Source of the DNA: Arabidopsis thaliana
Taxonomy: Eukaryota > Streptophyta > Magnoliopsida > Brassicales > Brassicaceae
DNA: 64,000 nucleotides
Reading direction: 5' to 3'
Assembly (NCBI RefSeq): GCF_000001735.4
Contig: NC_003076.8
Location: 2,976,001-3,040,000, forward strand
A program made the position numbers and the translations under genes. The notes below the pieces were generated by a model. The model did not search any database and had not been told where the DNA came from. It saw nothing but the letters and a program-made list of their open reading frames with translations. Shown here one piece after another: positions 21,750-31,908 of the stretch (positions within the stretch are counted from its first letter, which is position 1; every line of letters begins with the position of its first letter).

Positions 21750-23361
21750 ATTAATGGCACTAGAGAATGGAACTACACCTTTGTCCAAATTCACATGAAG
21801 ATGAAAAGGATATAGATGAAAGAGAGCTCCGAAATAGTACCACTTAGCACATCATACTTGTAGCTATAAGCATATATTGGAGCAAGTTGAGAGATGAACA
21901 ACTTCCGCCACTTACAAAGCCCGACGTATCTGCCCTGTCCATCTTCAAGAATGGGAAAACAGCACTATCCTGCTGGTGTTAATACTGTAAACCGAAGAAT
22001 GTTTGTTGGAGATTATCAGGTTCCGCTGAAAAGCAATGATCTTTGTTGAAGTATGCTACTGTTGAGAACTGTCCACATGACCTGAAAATAAATCCAGAAA
22101 GGATGCAACTTGAGAGTTAACAAGAAGCATGAAGAGCAAAGAACATTGTACAATCAAAAAAAAAAAAAACTGAAAGGAGCATAAGGCTGACCGAAGCAAA
22201 GAACAATCAAAGGCATTTGAAGTAGTAGCACAAGATTGGAAGCTAAGTAGCTAAGTACTCTGCTTGAGACATCTTTACTCAAATATAATTCATGATAGAA
22301 CAGAATTGGGGAATGGTAATCAAATGATATAATCAAAATTTACAAGGTCCAAAGTCAAGATTTTTTCCTCTGTGATACAGTTGTCATTAGAATGATTGAA
22401 GATCCAAACACAAGTTCACAAGATCCTAAAATCTGAGAAAATATTTGTTTTCAGAAGTTTGACTTGGAAGATTGACTATTGAAAGCAGGGTCAGAAAACA
22501 CCACAAAAGGTTATCTCATCCTAGTATCAGAAAACTTATGGACAAACCAATAAACAAAAAAGAACCTAAAGCACTTTGGAGAAGAAGAAGATCTAAAAAA
22601 CAAGATTTATCATGTAATTATAATACTCTCAGCATAATCTACATAACAATGATTTCATAGACCAAACAAAGTCTAAAGATAGAAACAGTCATGCATTATT
22701 ATTAGTAAGTCATGAACTCAGATTAAGCAAAATTAATGATAAAAATCCAGAAGAAAATTTAGATGTATAAGGTGAGTAAGAGAATGAAGGATGAAGAAGA
22801 GAATTCAAATACCTGGTGGATCTGAAACTCGGGCTCACAGATAGAATTCCAAGGAGAAGACAAGAAGAAGATTTCAGAAACAGGTGTCGAAGATAGAAGA
22901 CAAAAAGATTATTGGCAAATTGGCAAATATGATAGTGGAATTATTATAAGCGTCGAGGAGTCAGGTTTTGTCTACAATGTGAAATACCTAAACTACCCTC
23001 GGTCTTTTAGCCCTCACTTCTGATTGGGGATTTGATAGTTTGCTAAAACAAAACTTGTAATGGAATTTGTTTTTAAGACATCAACTTTGTTCTGGTTTAC
23101 CCTATAATCCATTCCGAAATTTGTGTAGATTCTATTTACTCATCTATAATTTGCCATTCTGAAATATTGTAAAAGAAAAGAGAACATGATGCCACTGATA
23201 TGGAAACTTTGAATATATTGACACCAAAAATTATAAATTTCTAATACAGTACATATTGTAATCAGAGTTTACATTTGAAGAATCAGAATGTAAACATTAA
23301 AAAATTCTTATTGACTTATGTATGAATTCTCTACAAGAGTGAACTCTTTTAGCAATAGCAA
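21750..23361. other. Long spliced 5' leader and promoter of the Cys/His-repeat gene
   Basis: On the minus strand a donor-like CCAG|gtatttg near 22812 and an acceptor-like tttcag|gtcatg at about 22083 suggest a roughly 730-bp 5'-UTR intron. The proposed last leader exon carries upstream ATGs: one opens about 20 codons near 22080, and another at 21796 is directly followed by TGA. The far part (about 22950-23361) is the promoter plus the RLF 3' UTR. The splice calls are by eye. Confidence 0.4.
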
Positions 23362-24185
23362 TTAGGGTTCTTGCTTCTTCACTTTGGTATCATCCAAAAC
23401 TCCAACAAGGCATTTCTCAAGTAAGATATCAACATTGACCCAGGCATGGTATTTGTTGAATAAGAGCGTACCGTCTCTTCCAACCGCTTTCATCAGCATA
23501 TCGACACCTCCAGGATGAAAATTCATATAAGGCGATATGTTGTATACACGACCTTTCAAAACAGTCCACATCGAATCTCCTGTTCGGTGTTTCTTTACTT
23601 CATCCATTGGAATAAGCCTCTTGTTTGACTCTCCCTTCAGGCCTGCATAAACAAATTGTCTCTTTCATTAACCAACACATCAAAATGTATTTAGGAAAAA
23701 GAGGACTAAGAAAAGAAAGCTTTGCTTACCTGCAAGATCGGGATGTGTTCGTGTAAGTTTCAACCAATCCATTTGGCTATAACCCTTTTCAAATGGAACC
23801 TTGGTACGAGTGATAGGCTTTCTAGCTGGAGTTTTGAAAGTCTCAGAGGATTCATTGGATTGCTTTTTCGAAGACGAAGAATCAGTCACCGTGAAAGACA
23901 AAGAACCTATTGTTTCTTCCTTTGGAGGAAGAGACTTGTCTTTCCAAATAAGACCATTGCTTTTTTGTTGATCTAACCCATCTTTAAGGGTAATACTACC
24001 TACATCTGATGCAAGATCTTTAACTTCACTATCTGGTGGTGAAACCTTCAAAATTGAAAACAAACCAAGAATCAATCATAAAAGTCTAGAACTTTCACGT
24101 TTCATAAACATTGAAATCATGAAGAAATGAGTGGAAACTAACCAACCTTTGAGAATGTGAAATCATCATCTCTACTAGTATCCAT
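23362..24185 (-). CDS. RLF: RLF, cytochrome b5-like heme-domain protein
   Basis: 211-aa cytosolic protein with a C-terminal cytochrome b5-like domain; known in Arabidopsis as REDUCED LATERAL ROOT FORMATION, needed for lateral root initiation. Exons on the minus strand: 24147-24185, 23730-24045 and 23362-23642 (636 nt). Residues 1 to about 120 are acidic and Ser/Lys-rich with no fold I recognise. The b5 domain starts near the exon 2/3 border: [19 protein letters not shown], then the axial heme His in FHPGG and the second axial His in KYHAWVN. No transmembrane tail follows, so it is soluble, unlike ER cytochrome b5. A 5'-UTR intron probably ends just upstream of the ATG and begins near 24478 (minus-strand CCAG|gtatct). 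Confidence 0.93.
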
Positions 24186-24989
24186 CTTGAGCTTAATCTG
24201 CACGCAGTTTGCATAACAATTCGTATCAGTTAGAAACAAAACCTAAAGTCTATGTAAAGCACTCACGGGAAGAAGAAGACGAAGATCTAAACAAACGAAA
24301 GTTGGAGGCAAAAGCAAAGTCTAAAGGTGACGATAATAGGGATTATTGGGTGGGAATTTCTTAAATTCGGAAACTTTAATCTAACAAAAACAGATTTGCA
24401 ATTCTGATTCATGAATCCATATCAAGCAAACAATAACAAGGGAAATCAGATGTACTAGAAGAAAATTGGATAGATACCTGGTGGATCTGAGACTGCTCCA
24501 GACAGAGAATCAAAGGAGAAACAAAGACCAGTGGAGAAAACAAAGAGCGACGAAAGAGGGAGAGATCTAATTGGCCGTCAAGGATTCTTATGAGAATAAT
24601 CATGTTCTTCTCTGGAGGCTGCAATCAAAATACCAAATTCGAATCGGTCTAATTCGGTTTTGTTTTGGGGTTGTTGGATATCCGATACAATTTTGGTTCG
24701 GTTCAGGTCAGAGATATTCAATCCGAACTTGTAATTTGGTCCCGGTTTTGTGTAAAGGTCTTCGTATTTTTTGGTTTTGTTCGGTTATCTATCTCGGCTC
24801 CTTAATTTGGGTTGGTATCAAGAAGTTACAATTTACTGTTAACCAGAAAAAAAAATGTAGTCACACAGTACAAATTATGCAATCCCATCACTTAGTAACG
24901 AAAATGCTGGCGAGAAGAGACCCCAAAAAACAAGATCTGCTCTCACATTCTCTGCTATAAAATATGTACCAAATTGTCCTCTCTTGTCA
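24186..24989. other. RLF leader/promoter and MRS2-7 3' UTR
   Basis: RLF 5'-UTR exon and intron to about 24600, then a short spacer. The spacer is followed by the 3' UTR of the next minus-strand gene near 24960. No separate gene seen. Confidence 0.45.
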
Positions 24990-27169
24990 TTAAGATCCGA
25001 TGAGTCCTCTAAACCGAGCGTACGACAGTATAATCACGAACAAGACTATGCAAAATGTTCCCGTGAGACTTACGACCTTCATCAACAACAACAAAAAACA
25101 CATACCAATGATATCATCAGGTTAAGGTGTTCCATTCTGGTGGAAACTGAAATGTGACTCGTACCCATTTGAAAATGTAACCATGGTCGTGGTTCCATGT
25201 GTTGGGAATGTTCATGCCGAATATTCCGGCGATCATAGAGTACACTGATACACAGACGGTTCCTGCGCTTAACATTAGCTCTAACTGCAGAGAATTTTAT
25301 TGCTTTTCATACACATCAAAAAAAATTTAAAAAAACTTTAATAATCCTGAGCTTTTCTTTTATATTCACTCACCTGAATCAGCTGATTTCGATGATTGTC
25401 TAACTGCAAATAAACAGTGATTATAGCCTGTAAGAGAAATTACATTTTCACAACATTTAAGAAATTCTGACTTTTCATTTTTGGTTACCTGGATGTTAAT
25501 GTAATCCTCTGTGTCATCAATATACTCGCGTAGCTGCATCATGTTCAATTATACTTTCTAAGTCGGAGATACCACAAAGACGAAACAGGAACAAGAAGAT
25601 ACAATACCTCGGTTAATTTGTTCAAAGTGCTGTCTATTTGCATGAAGTATGCCTATTAACAAAAATCACATTAATGGTTGTTTATACTTCATATGTAGCT
25701 GGAAACAAGTATTACCTCAAGCAACATTTCAAGCTCTTCAACATCAGTTTCGTCGTCTCCACGAACCGTGACTAAACTCACTCTACTTGCTCTGGAAATC
25801 ATAGAACCTATTGTTGGGGAAGTAGGATACCAAATGGGTTCATCTGAAACGCTGACAGATGAAGATGCACCAACAAGCTTCCTTGTAAGGTAGAGATCAG
25901 CCATATCACCATCATCATCCAACAACTGTTCAAGCTCATCCCTTACCTGAAAAAAAAGCGACGAGAGAGATTAATTCTTCTCTGTTCCACTATCGTATAT
26001 CTTGAATGTTCACTTGACATATGTGAGGAAGCTTCATACTCATAGTATATGTGGCAACACAAGTTCTAAACATAGACTCTGTTTACCAGTGAAACATACT
26101 CACCTTTTGGACCCGAGCTGTCAAACGGGTCATGGCACTCTTCAATTTACGAACTCTTTCCAAGTTACGGCTACTTATCTACAAAATGAAACGGTTCTCA
26201 TCGACTGAATGGAGTTAAATGAAGTTGGAATTAGATCAGTGATGACAATAATTGCTGAGTTAGCTACCTTCAAGGTAAGTTCATCCAAAGCAGGATAAGC
26301 AAACTTCTCTAGTTCTGTTGTCCTTGCAGCTAGAAAACTACAAATAGCTTCCAAGGCCACCTCTAGCGCCCGGAATTCAAACGGGGATTCTATATAGTAA
26401 CAAACAAACACTTCAATACCAAAAGTGAAAAGAGTGAATGGTTCATTAGTTCTTATGTAGGCATCAAAAGATCAAAGATTTTTCCAATTTATATCCTTAA
26501 AATAACAAAAGTTGAGGCCTTGAGGGGTACCATCTTCTTCACCCAAATCACCATCTCCGTGAACACCATGTGCCTCGTTTCCTACAGGTAATCTTCTCTG
26601 AAACTCCTCCAGGACGGGGATAACATTTTCATCTGACGAATCTCGGATCAAAACCTAAAAAGCATTTTCAAATAACCAAATCAAGCCATCATCACTTCAA
26701 AAGGAGACAAAATGTTCCAAATATCACATAAGTATCAAGCCGAAATAGTGAACTTTTAAAAAAGTCTTCACATTTGGCTACAAGCCAGTAAGAAATGATT
26801 CTGACCTCTTCGGCAGTGATAATCGCCTTGATATGCTGCATCCGACCAAAACAAACACGAATCAATTGAAAAAGCTGTGAAAAATCCAAAAGCAGAGGAG
26901 TGGCAAAAAGTCCCAACCTCTAAGTTAAGAACAATGGCTCTTTCTCGACCCAAAATAGCAGAAGGGTAAAATAGATTCGGGTCAAGGATCCGGAGATCAC
27001 GAGCGTGGATTTGAACACGGTGCATAATCACGTGTTTGTCAACGTCAAGCACAGTTTTTTGCCCCGTGGCGTCTATGGAAATCCAACTCCTTGATAACTG
27101 AGATGTCTTCCTCTTCGCCGTGACTACCGCCGATGAATCCACCGGAACAAGTTCTCCGTCAGGTGACAT
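24990..27169 (-). CDS. MRS2-7: Mg2+ transporter of the MRS2/CorA family (intact copy)
   Basis: Two-TM CorA/Mrs2-type Mg2+ channel subunit acting as a pentamer; MRS2-7 (MGT7) is known at the ER. Exons on the minus strand: 26918-27169, 26806-26835, 26531-26654, 26268-26389, 26104-26178, 25716-25946, 25608-25652, 25489-25533, 25374-25403, 25165-25284 and 24990-25076, giving 386 aa. The soluble domain has conserved [14 protein letters not shown], and [13 protein letters not shown] with the long helices. TM1 ends in the signature [11 protein letters not shown] (GMN selectivity motif) and TM2 is [19 protein letters not shown]. The upstream codon at 27196 is TTG, so ATG 27169 is taken as start. It is the only MRS2 copy in the window without a frameshift. 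The leader is probably spliced, with an acceptor just above 27199. Confidence 0.95.
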
Positions 27170-27417
27170 CTCCGATTCTTCACTGCTTAAACCCAATGCC
27201 TACCAACAAAAAAAAAGCACCCAATTGAAGAGAAGAAAGATCGAAACTTTTTCCCCTAAAGTAAGAAATTAAAACCCAGTTGGAATCAGAAAAAGTGAGT
27301 TTTCGTAGTATCTGCTCCTTTTTTTTCATTATTAAATTCCTCGAAGGTCGTCGTTCTCTTTTTAAAATTTGTTTATTAATTTAAAATCTGACGACAGAGA
27401 CAAGACAAGTACCATTT

Positions 27418-27656
27418 TTTTATGAGGGTTCCTTGATATTTGCCTTTATCAAAGAGACGACGGCGACAAAGAGACCGTCGACGGCGACAATCACGACTCG
27501 TGAGGCGTGACTGAGAAGAAGAAAACCAAAAGACTAATTTTTGAAAGTTTTAAAAAAATTGTCAAAAGGGTAATGTAGTCAATTTCATTTTGAAATGGAA
27601 ACCAATCGCCCAGACGCGATTTGGTACCAAAATAACATATTCTTTTCGTTTTTAAG
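27418..27656. repeat. Duplicated MRS2 5'-flank segment, copy 1
   Basis: Region upstream of MRS2-7 containing tgcctttatcaaagagacga and cgcgatttggtaccaaaata. It matches 29651-29876 with a few indels. It marks the border of the MRS2/BXL duplication unit. Confidence 0.8.
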
Positions 27657-27719
27657 CCCTCAAACTTTTAGTCTTTTCAAATTTGACCATTAAAAATAAA
27701 TTCACCGAATAAGTCCCTA

Positions 27720-29342
27720 TTACACGCTAATGTTGAAGGAATGTTTCAAGCTACCCACATGGAGAAGATGATGACCCAAAGCGAGTTTCCTCTTTCCGAT
27801 CTCATCAACTACACCCAGATCCTTACACACATCGACCTTAAACCTAACCACCGTCTCTTCCTTCTTTCCTAAACGAATCTTCTCGAACCCTAGAAGTTGC
27901 TTCCTCGGCGATCCGTGTACCTCCGGCGGCGTCGTGAACAGAAACACTGTCTCAGTCCCCTCTCTGTCTCCGACATTCCTTACCTTCAATTGAACCTCAA
28001 AATCCGATCTTTCACCGACGGCTTTCTCGCAGTGTGGTCCGATCGCGTCCAAAGATTGACACTCCGGCGATCGACAGGATTGGCTCTCGTCAAGATTGAG
28101 AGAGACGAACTTCGGAGCTTTAATAAGCTGGTGACTGAAATTAGTGTAACTGAGCCCATCTCCGAAGGCGTAAACGGTTTCTCCGATGTAAAATCTGTAA
28201 GTCCGACCCAGATACCCGTTTGATTTGTCGGGTCTCATGTTCATATTCGTCATCGGAACTTTCTCCACGTATGACTGAGGATACCACGTCATCGGTAATT
28301 TCCCGCCTAACCAATAAAAAAATCGCCGGTTATGAAAATGACAATCTTAAAACCAAACCGGTCGATAAATCACTGGTTCAAATCGGAGAACAGAGTCTTA
28401 CTCGGATTATGACGACCGAAGATGACGTCAGCAATGGCGATACCGCCGGCTTCTCCAGGATATCCGACCCACATAATGCTTGTAATCTTCTCATCGTTCT
28501 TGGCGAATGTAATGTCAAATCCTCCACCGGACATTATGACTAGCACCACCGGTCCTCTCGCGGCCTTAGCCACTTGAGTCACAAGCTCTTGTTGTTTTCC
28601 GGGAAGATTCAAGTCTATGCGATCTAATGTTTCCTTCTCAATGGTTTGATCGGCTCCCATTACTAACACCGTCGCATCTGCAGATGCCGCTAGAGTCTTG
28701 GCTGAGTCTAAATCCGCCTCGGTGCAAGTCACGTTGAAACAGCCACGATGATACTTTGTGGTCAACACCGTCCTCTCAAGTCCTTGAAGCGGTGTTGTAT
28801 ACTTGCAAGCCACGCCTGAAAACATAACAATTATATTTGATCCACGTTCGAGGTTTGAGTTTAAAATTAATTTGATATAAGTTATGAATTTACCTTCGTA
28901 ATTTCCTATCATAGTTTTTGTGACATTAGCATTTGGTCCGATTACGGCCAACGTCTTGATGGCGGAAGGAGAGAGCGGTAGCGAACCAGCTGAGTTCTTG
29001 AGCAAGACAATGCCTTGCCTTGCGGTTTCTACGGCTAGTTCTCGGTTTTCAACCGTGCACACGTCCTTGGGACCCAAACCACCATATGGCTGATTCTTCG
29101 GGTTACCGTCAAAGAATCCTAAGCGCATCAGAGTCGCAAAATTGTTTGAAATTGCTTTGTTAATAGCTGCTTCGTCGATCAGCCCCTTCTTGACCGCATT
29201 CTCTGTGTGGTTACCCAAGAAAGAACCACAATTTAGATCCAAACCTGCCAGTATAGATTTAGCTGCCGCTTCCTCTGGAGTCTTGGTATAGTGTTGTGAA
29301 CCATACAAAATACCTAATGAATCGCAATCCGAAACAATGTAC
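27720..29342 (-). pseudogene. 5'-truncated beta-xylosidase (GH3) gene, reading frame open
   Basis: Three exons (28894-29342, 28402-28815, 27720-28306) correspond one-to-one to exons 4-6 of BXL3 at 39319-42226. The first and last have identical lengths (449 and 587 nt) and intron phases are the same. The 1450 nt read without stop or frameshift: the IVSDCDS segment, which carries the GH3 nucleophile Asp, is kept, as are [20 protein letters not shown] and the C-terminal fibronectin-III-like domain ending [13 protein letters not shown]. Exons 1-3 (signal peptide and roughly the first 230 residues of the catalytic barrel) are missing; the homology stops in the intron at 29343 and is followed at once by a 7SL RNA fragment. 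Without the N-terminal half of the barrel, xylosidase activity is not expected. It may still be transcribed and is annotated as a glycosyl hydrolase gene in some releases (recall). Confidence 0.85.
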
Positions 29343-29356
29343 CTAAAACAAACCCG

Positions 29357-29566
29357 TAGGTCTGGACTGCCCAATCCAAGCTGTGAGTGAACCGTATGAA
29401 CCAAGCGAAGGTTTGGTCCGTACGGTTGCTAAAGGTTGAGGGTATTGCGTTAGGCTGGCTTCACAGAGCAGCGACTACCTCCCGCTCTCAGCAGTGGATG
29501 GACCACGGTTCGTCGTCACACAAATCCACTATGATCCGCTGGCTCGTACCCAGCTTGAACCACCAT
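29357..29566 (+). pseudogene. 5'-truncated 7SL (SRP) RNA copy
   Basis: Nearly identical (about eight differences in 211 positions, counted by eye) to the 3' two thirds of the 7SL gene at 38929-39232, from taggtctggactgcc to the terminal CCACCAT and T-run. The first 90 or so bases (Alu domain, SRP9/14 site) and the USE/TATA promoter are absent, so it should be inactive. Confidence 0.85.
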
Positions 29567-29618
29567 TTTTTTCGTTACATTTTAAATTGCTAACTCATTT
29601 TATTTCTCCCCTCTCTGT

Positions 29619-29649
29619 CTCCCTCGACGACGTTCTCGTAGTGCGCTCC
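29619..29649 (-). pseudogene. Short BXL exon fragment at a duplication junction
   Basis: Thirty-one bases resembling BXL3 at about 39608-39638 (the segment encoding [13 protein letters not shown]). They lie between the truncated 7SL copy and a copy of the MRS2 5' flank. Too short to be more than a junction scar. Confidence 0.5.
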
Positions 29650-29650
29650 A

Positions 29651-29876
29651 TTTTTTTATTAGGGTTCCTCGATTTTTGCCTTTATCAAAGAGACGACGGC
29701 GACAATCATGACTCGTGAGGCGTGACCGTGAAGAAGAAAACCAGAAGACTTAACTACGAAACTTTTAAAAAACTGTTAAAAGGGTAAGTTAGTCAATCGC
29801 ATTTTGGACGTGGTTTGTGGAAACCAATCGCCCAGGACGCGATTTGGTACCAAAATAATATATTCCTTTCTTTTTA
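29651..29876. repeat. Duplicated MRS2 5'-flank segment, copy 2
   Basis: Matches 27418-27656, including tgcctttatcaaagagacga and cgcgatttggtaccaaaata. It runs straight into the left end of the inserted element at 29877; the homology resumes on the other side at 31470. Confidence 0.8.
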
Positions 29877-31469
29877 GGGTAAATTGAGCACAGTAGCCGT
29901 TGATCCACTTTTAATTTCAGATTTTGACATTGTGGGCTGGCCTTTCATTTCTTAGCCATTCAGCCAAAAACTGACCAAAATGCCCTTGACGAAACTGAAC
30001 CCGGTTTGTACGTACGGATCACATCGTTGGAATCCAAGAGAACCGGGTTTGTATGTACACTGTTCATTGACGAGAAATGCATTAAATGTTTTCTGGATTT
30101 TCGGCGAATTTGACACTTGAGATCGGTTTTACATGAATGAGAGTACGATTCGTTGAAATATTATATATGCATAATATATATTAAAATATACAGCATACAT
30201 ATAACTTACATAATAACTTAATCTGGATGTCAAAAAATAAAATTAAATTTTTTTCGTAGACAATGGTTAGAGAATTTTTAAACTCATTTTAATGTTGTAC
30301 CATGTACGTTCCAATAAATAATTTTGTGTACGTACATAGTATTAGATTGATGTGATTTATACATTTTTATGATGTAACTGTTTAGAGCGGTCGTATACGT
30401 GTACGTGTATCTCAATATTATCGTGTATGTTTAAGGGTTTAGTTTAAAATCTTGTTTATTCTCAACAATTTTAACTCACCAACAAAGATGTACGTACATT
30501 ATTATACATGTACATACATAACATTTTTCAAAAGTATGAGGAACAACTATACTTTGACCATATATTTTTATTTAATTATTATATATGAATAGATTTATGA
30601 TGAAAACCCCAAAATATATTTTATCTAATCAAAATAACCAAAAGTTTCTAATGTACAAACTCAATAAATATTTTGTATGCCGCCTTTACAATAAAACAAA
30701 ATCTAACATGTTTATTTCTATTTTAAATAATATTTTATTTATTATCATTTGAAGACAATTCACGATTAGCAATATCATATAAATATATATGCGTAACGGT
30801 AATAATATATACGTACACGGTAGTAATGTGTACGTACACGGTAGTAATGTGTACGTACACGGTAGTAATGTATGTAGTAATGTGTGTGTACGTATACCGT
30901 AAATTACATATACGTACAATTTTTTTTTAATGAAGGGTATAATTGTAATTTTGCACTCGTCTTCAACCTCTGCAACCCTAATTTTGCAGCCGCTTGTTAA
31001 CTCATTAACATCCAAAACTCCTCGCCGCCGACTACTCTTCTTCATCTCCGCCATTTGAGTATGAACAATAATTCAAGAAACCAGAAAATCCTCTTTTTGT
31101 TATACTTTATCACGAGCTCGATCGAAATTTTCTCAACTTAAGCAACGACTAGAACTCGCACAGAGCCTCAATCGAAATTTCACTTTCGATCGGAGTTTGT
31201 GTTTCGTCGGAATTGTTCTTCGTCTTCGACAAACAGTTTTTGATTTCCTTTGGTTGTCAGAAAGTTAATAACGTGTTTTTGATTTAATTTTAAATTTAAA
31301 TTTTGGTAACCAGAAAAATAAAGAAACGAAACTGAACCGCCTCCTTTCATTTCTCGTTCCAGGGCAAATTTGTCCATTTTTGGCTGAATGGCTAAAATCT
31401 GGCTGGACCAGTCCACTTTGTCTATTTGTGGAAAAAAAAGTCAGAAAGGTGTCCACGGTGAAAATTTCT
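29877..31469. mobile_element. Non-autonomous Mutator-like element (about 1.6 kb)
   Basis: It interrupts a segment that is continuous at 27640-27700 of the paralogous copy. It is bounded by a 10-bp direct repeat tttcttttta at 29867-29876 and 31470-31479, a size fitting the 9-10 bp target duplications of MULEs. The left end begins GGGTAAATTGAGCAC; the right end, read inward on the minus strand, is a loose relative (aaattttcaccgtggacacc). Subterminal inverted repeats at 29952-29985 and 31362-31395 match at about 30 of 34 positions. No transposase is encoded. Inside are a three-copy 21-bp minisatellite and one short minus-strand frame (30686-31054) starting MAEMKKSSRRRG that I cannot identify. 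Confidence 0.65.
30811..30873. repeat. 21-bp minisatellite, three copies
   Basis: Unit acgtacacggtagtaatgtgt repeated at 30811-30831, 30832-30852 and 30853-30873, the last with one change. Degenerate GTAGTAATGT and ACGTA pieces flank it. It lies inside the Mutator-like element. Confidence 0.85.
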
Positions 31470-31479
31470 TTTCTTTTTA

Positions 31480-31740
31480 AGCCCTCGAAATTTTATTCCT
31501 TTTAATATATGACCATTAAAAATATATTTACCGTATCAGCCCCTGTTACACGCTAATGGTCAAGGCTCTCAAGGAATGTTTCAAGCTACACAACGCGACT
31601 ATACTCTTTCCGATCTCATCAATTTCACTCAGGTCCTTACACACATTGCCCTTAAACCTTACCTAACCACCGTCTCTTGCTTGTCTCTTAAACGAATCTT
31701 GGTTCTAAAAGATGCTTCCTCGGCGATCCGTGTACTTCAT
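31480..31740 (-). pseudogene. BXL 3'-end remnant
   Basis: Matches the last exon and 3' flank of the truncated BXL gene (27655-27915). It shares the stop-region ttacacgctaatg, tttccgatctcatcaa and cttcctcggcgatccgtgta, but carries indels that destroy the frame. It ends abruptly near 31740. With the MULE removed it would abut the MRS2 flank at 29876, restoring the order seen at 27400-27900. Confidence 0.8.
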
Positions 31741-31908
31741 ATTTTAAAAATAGCGTTCCTAACTACATTATCGTCGAACTCTGGAGGAGAATACAATGCA
31801 CTATCAGAATAAAGGCGAAATAGAACCGAAATTTGTTTAAGAAGTCATAACTGGTTAAGGTTCCAAGAAAGAGTTGTGCAATGAACAAGTATCAATCACT
31901 TTCAGTCG

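Noticed and set aside
21750-21794. Start of the Cys/His-repeat protein at 21794
   Set aside because: That codon is GTG; the first in-frame ATG is at 21749.
27170-27196. Longer N-terminus for MRS2-7
   Set aside because: The codon at 27196 is TTG, not ATG; the 386-aa start at 27169 fits the family.
30811-30873. CRISPR-like array
   Set aside because: Tandem units abut without spacers and the genome is a plant; it is a minisatellite.
31576-31812. Plus-strand frame of 78 codons
   Set aside because: It lies antisense on the BXL 3' remnant and is open only by chance.
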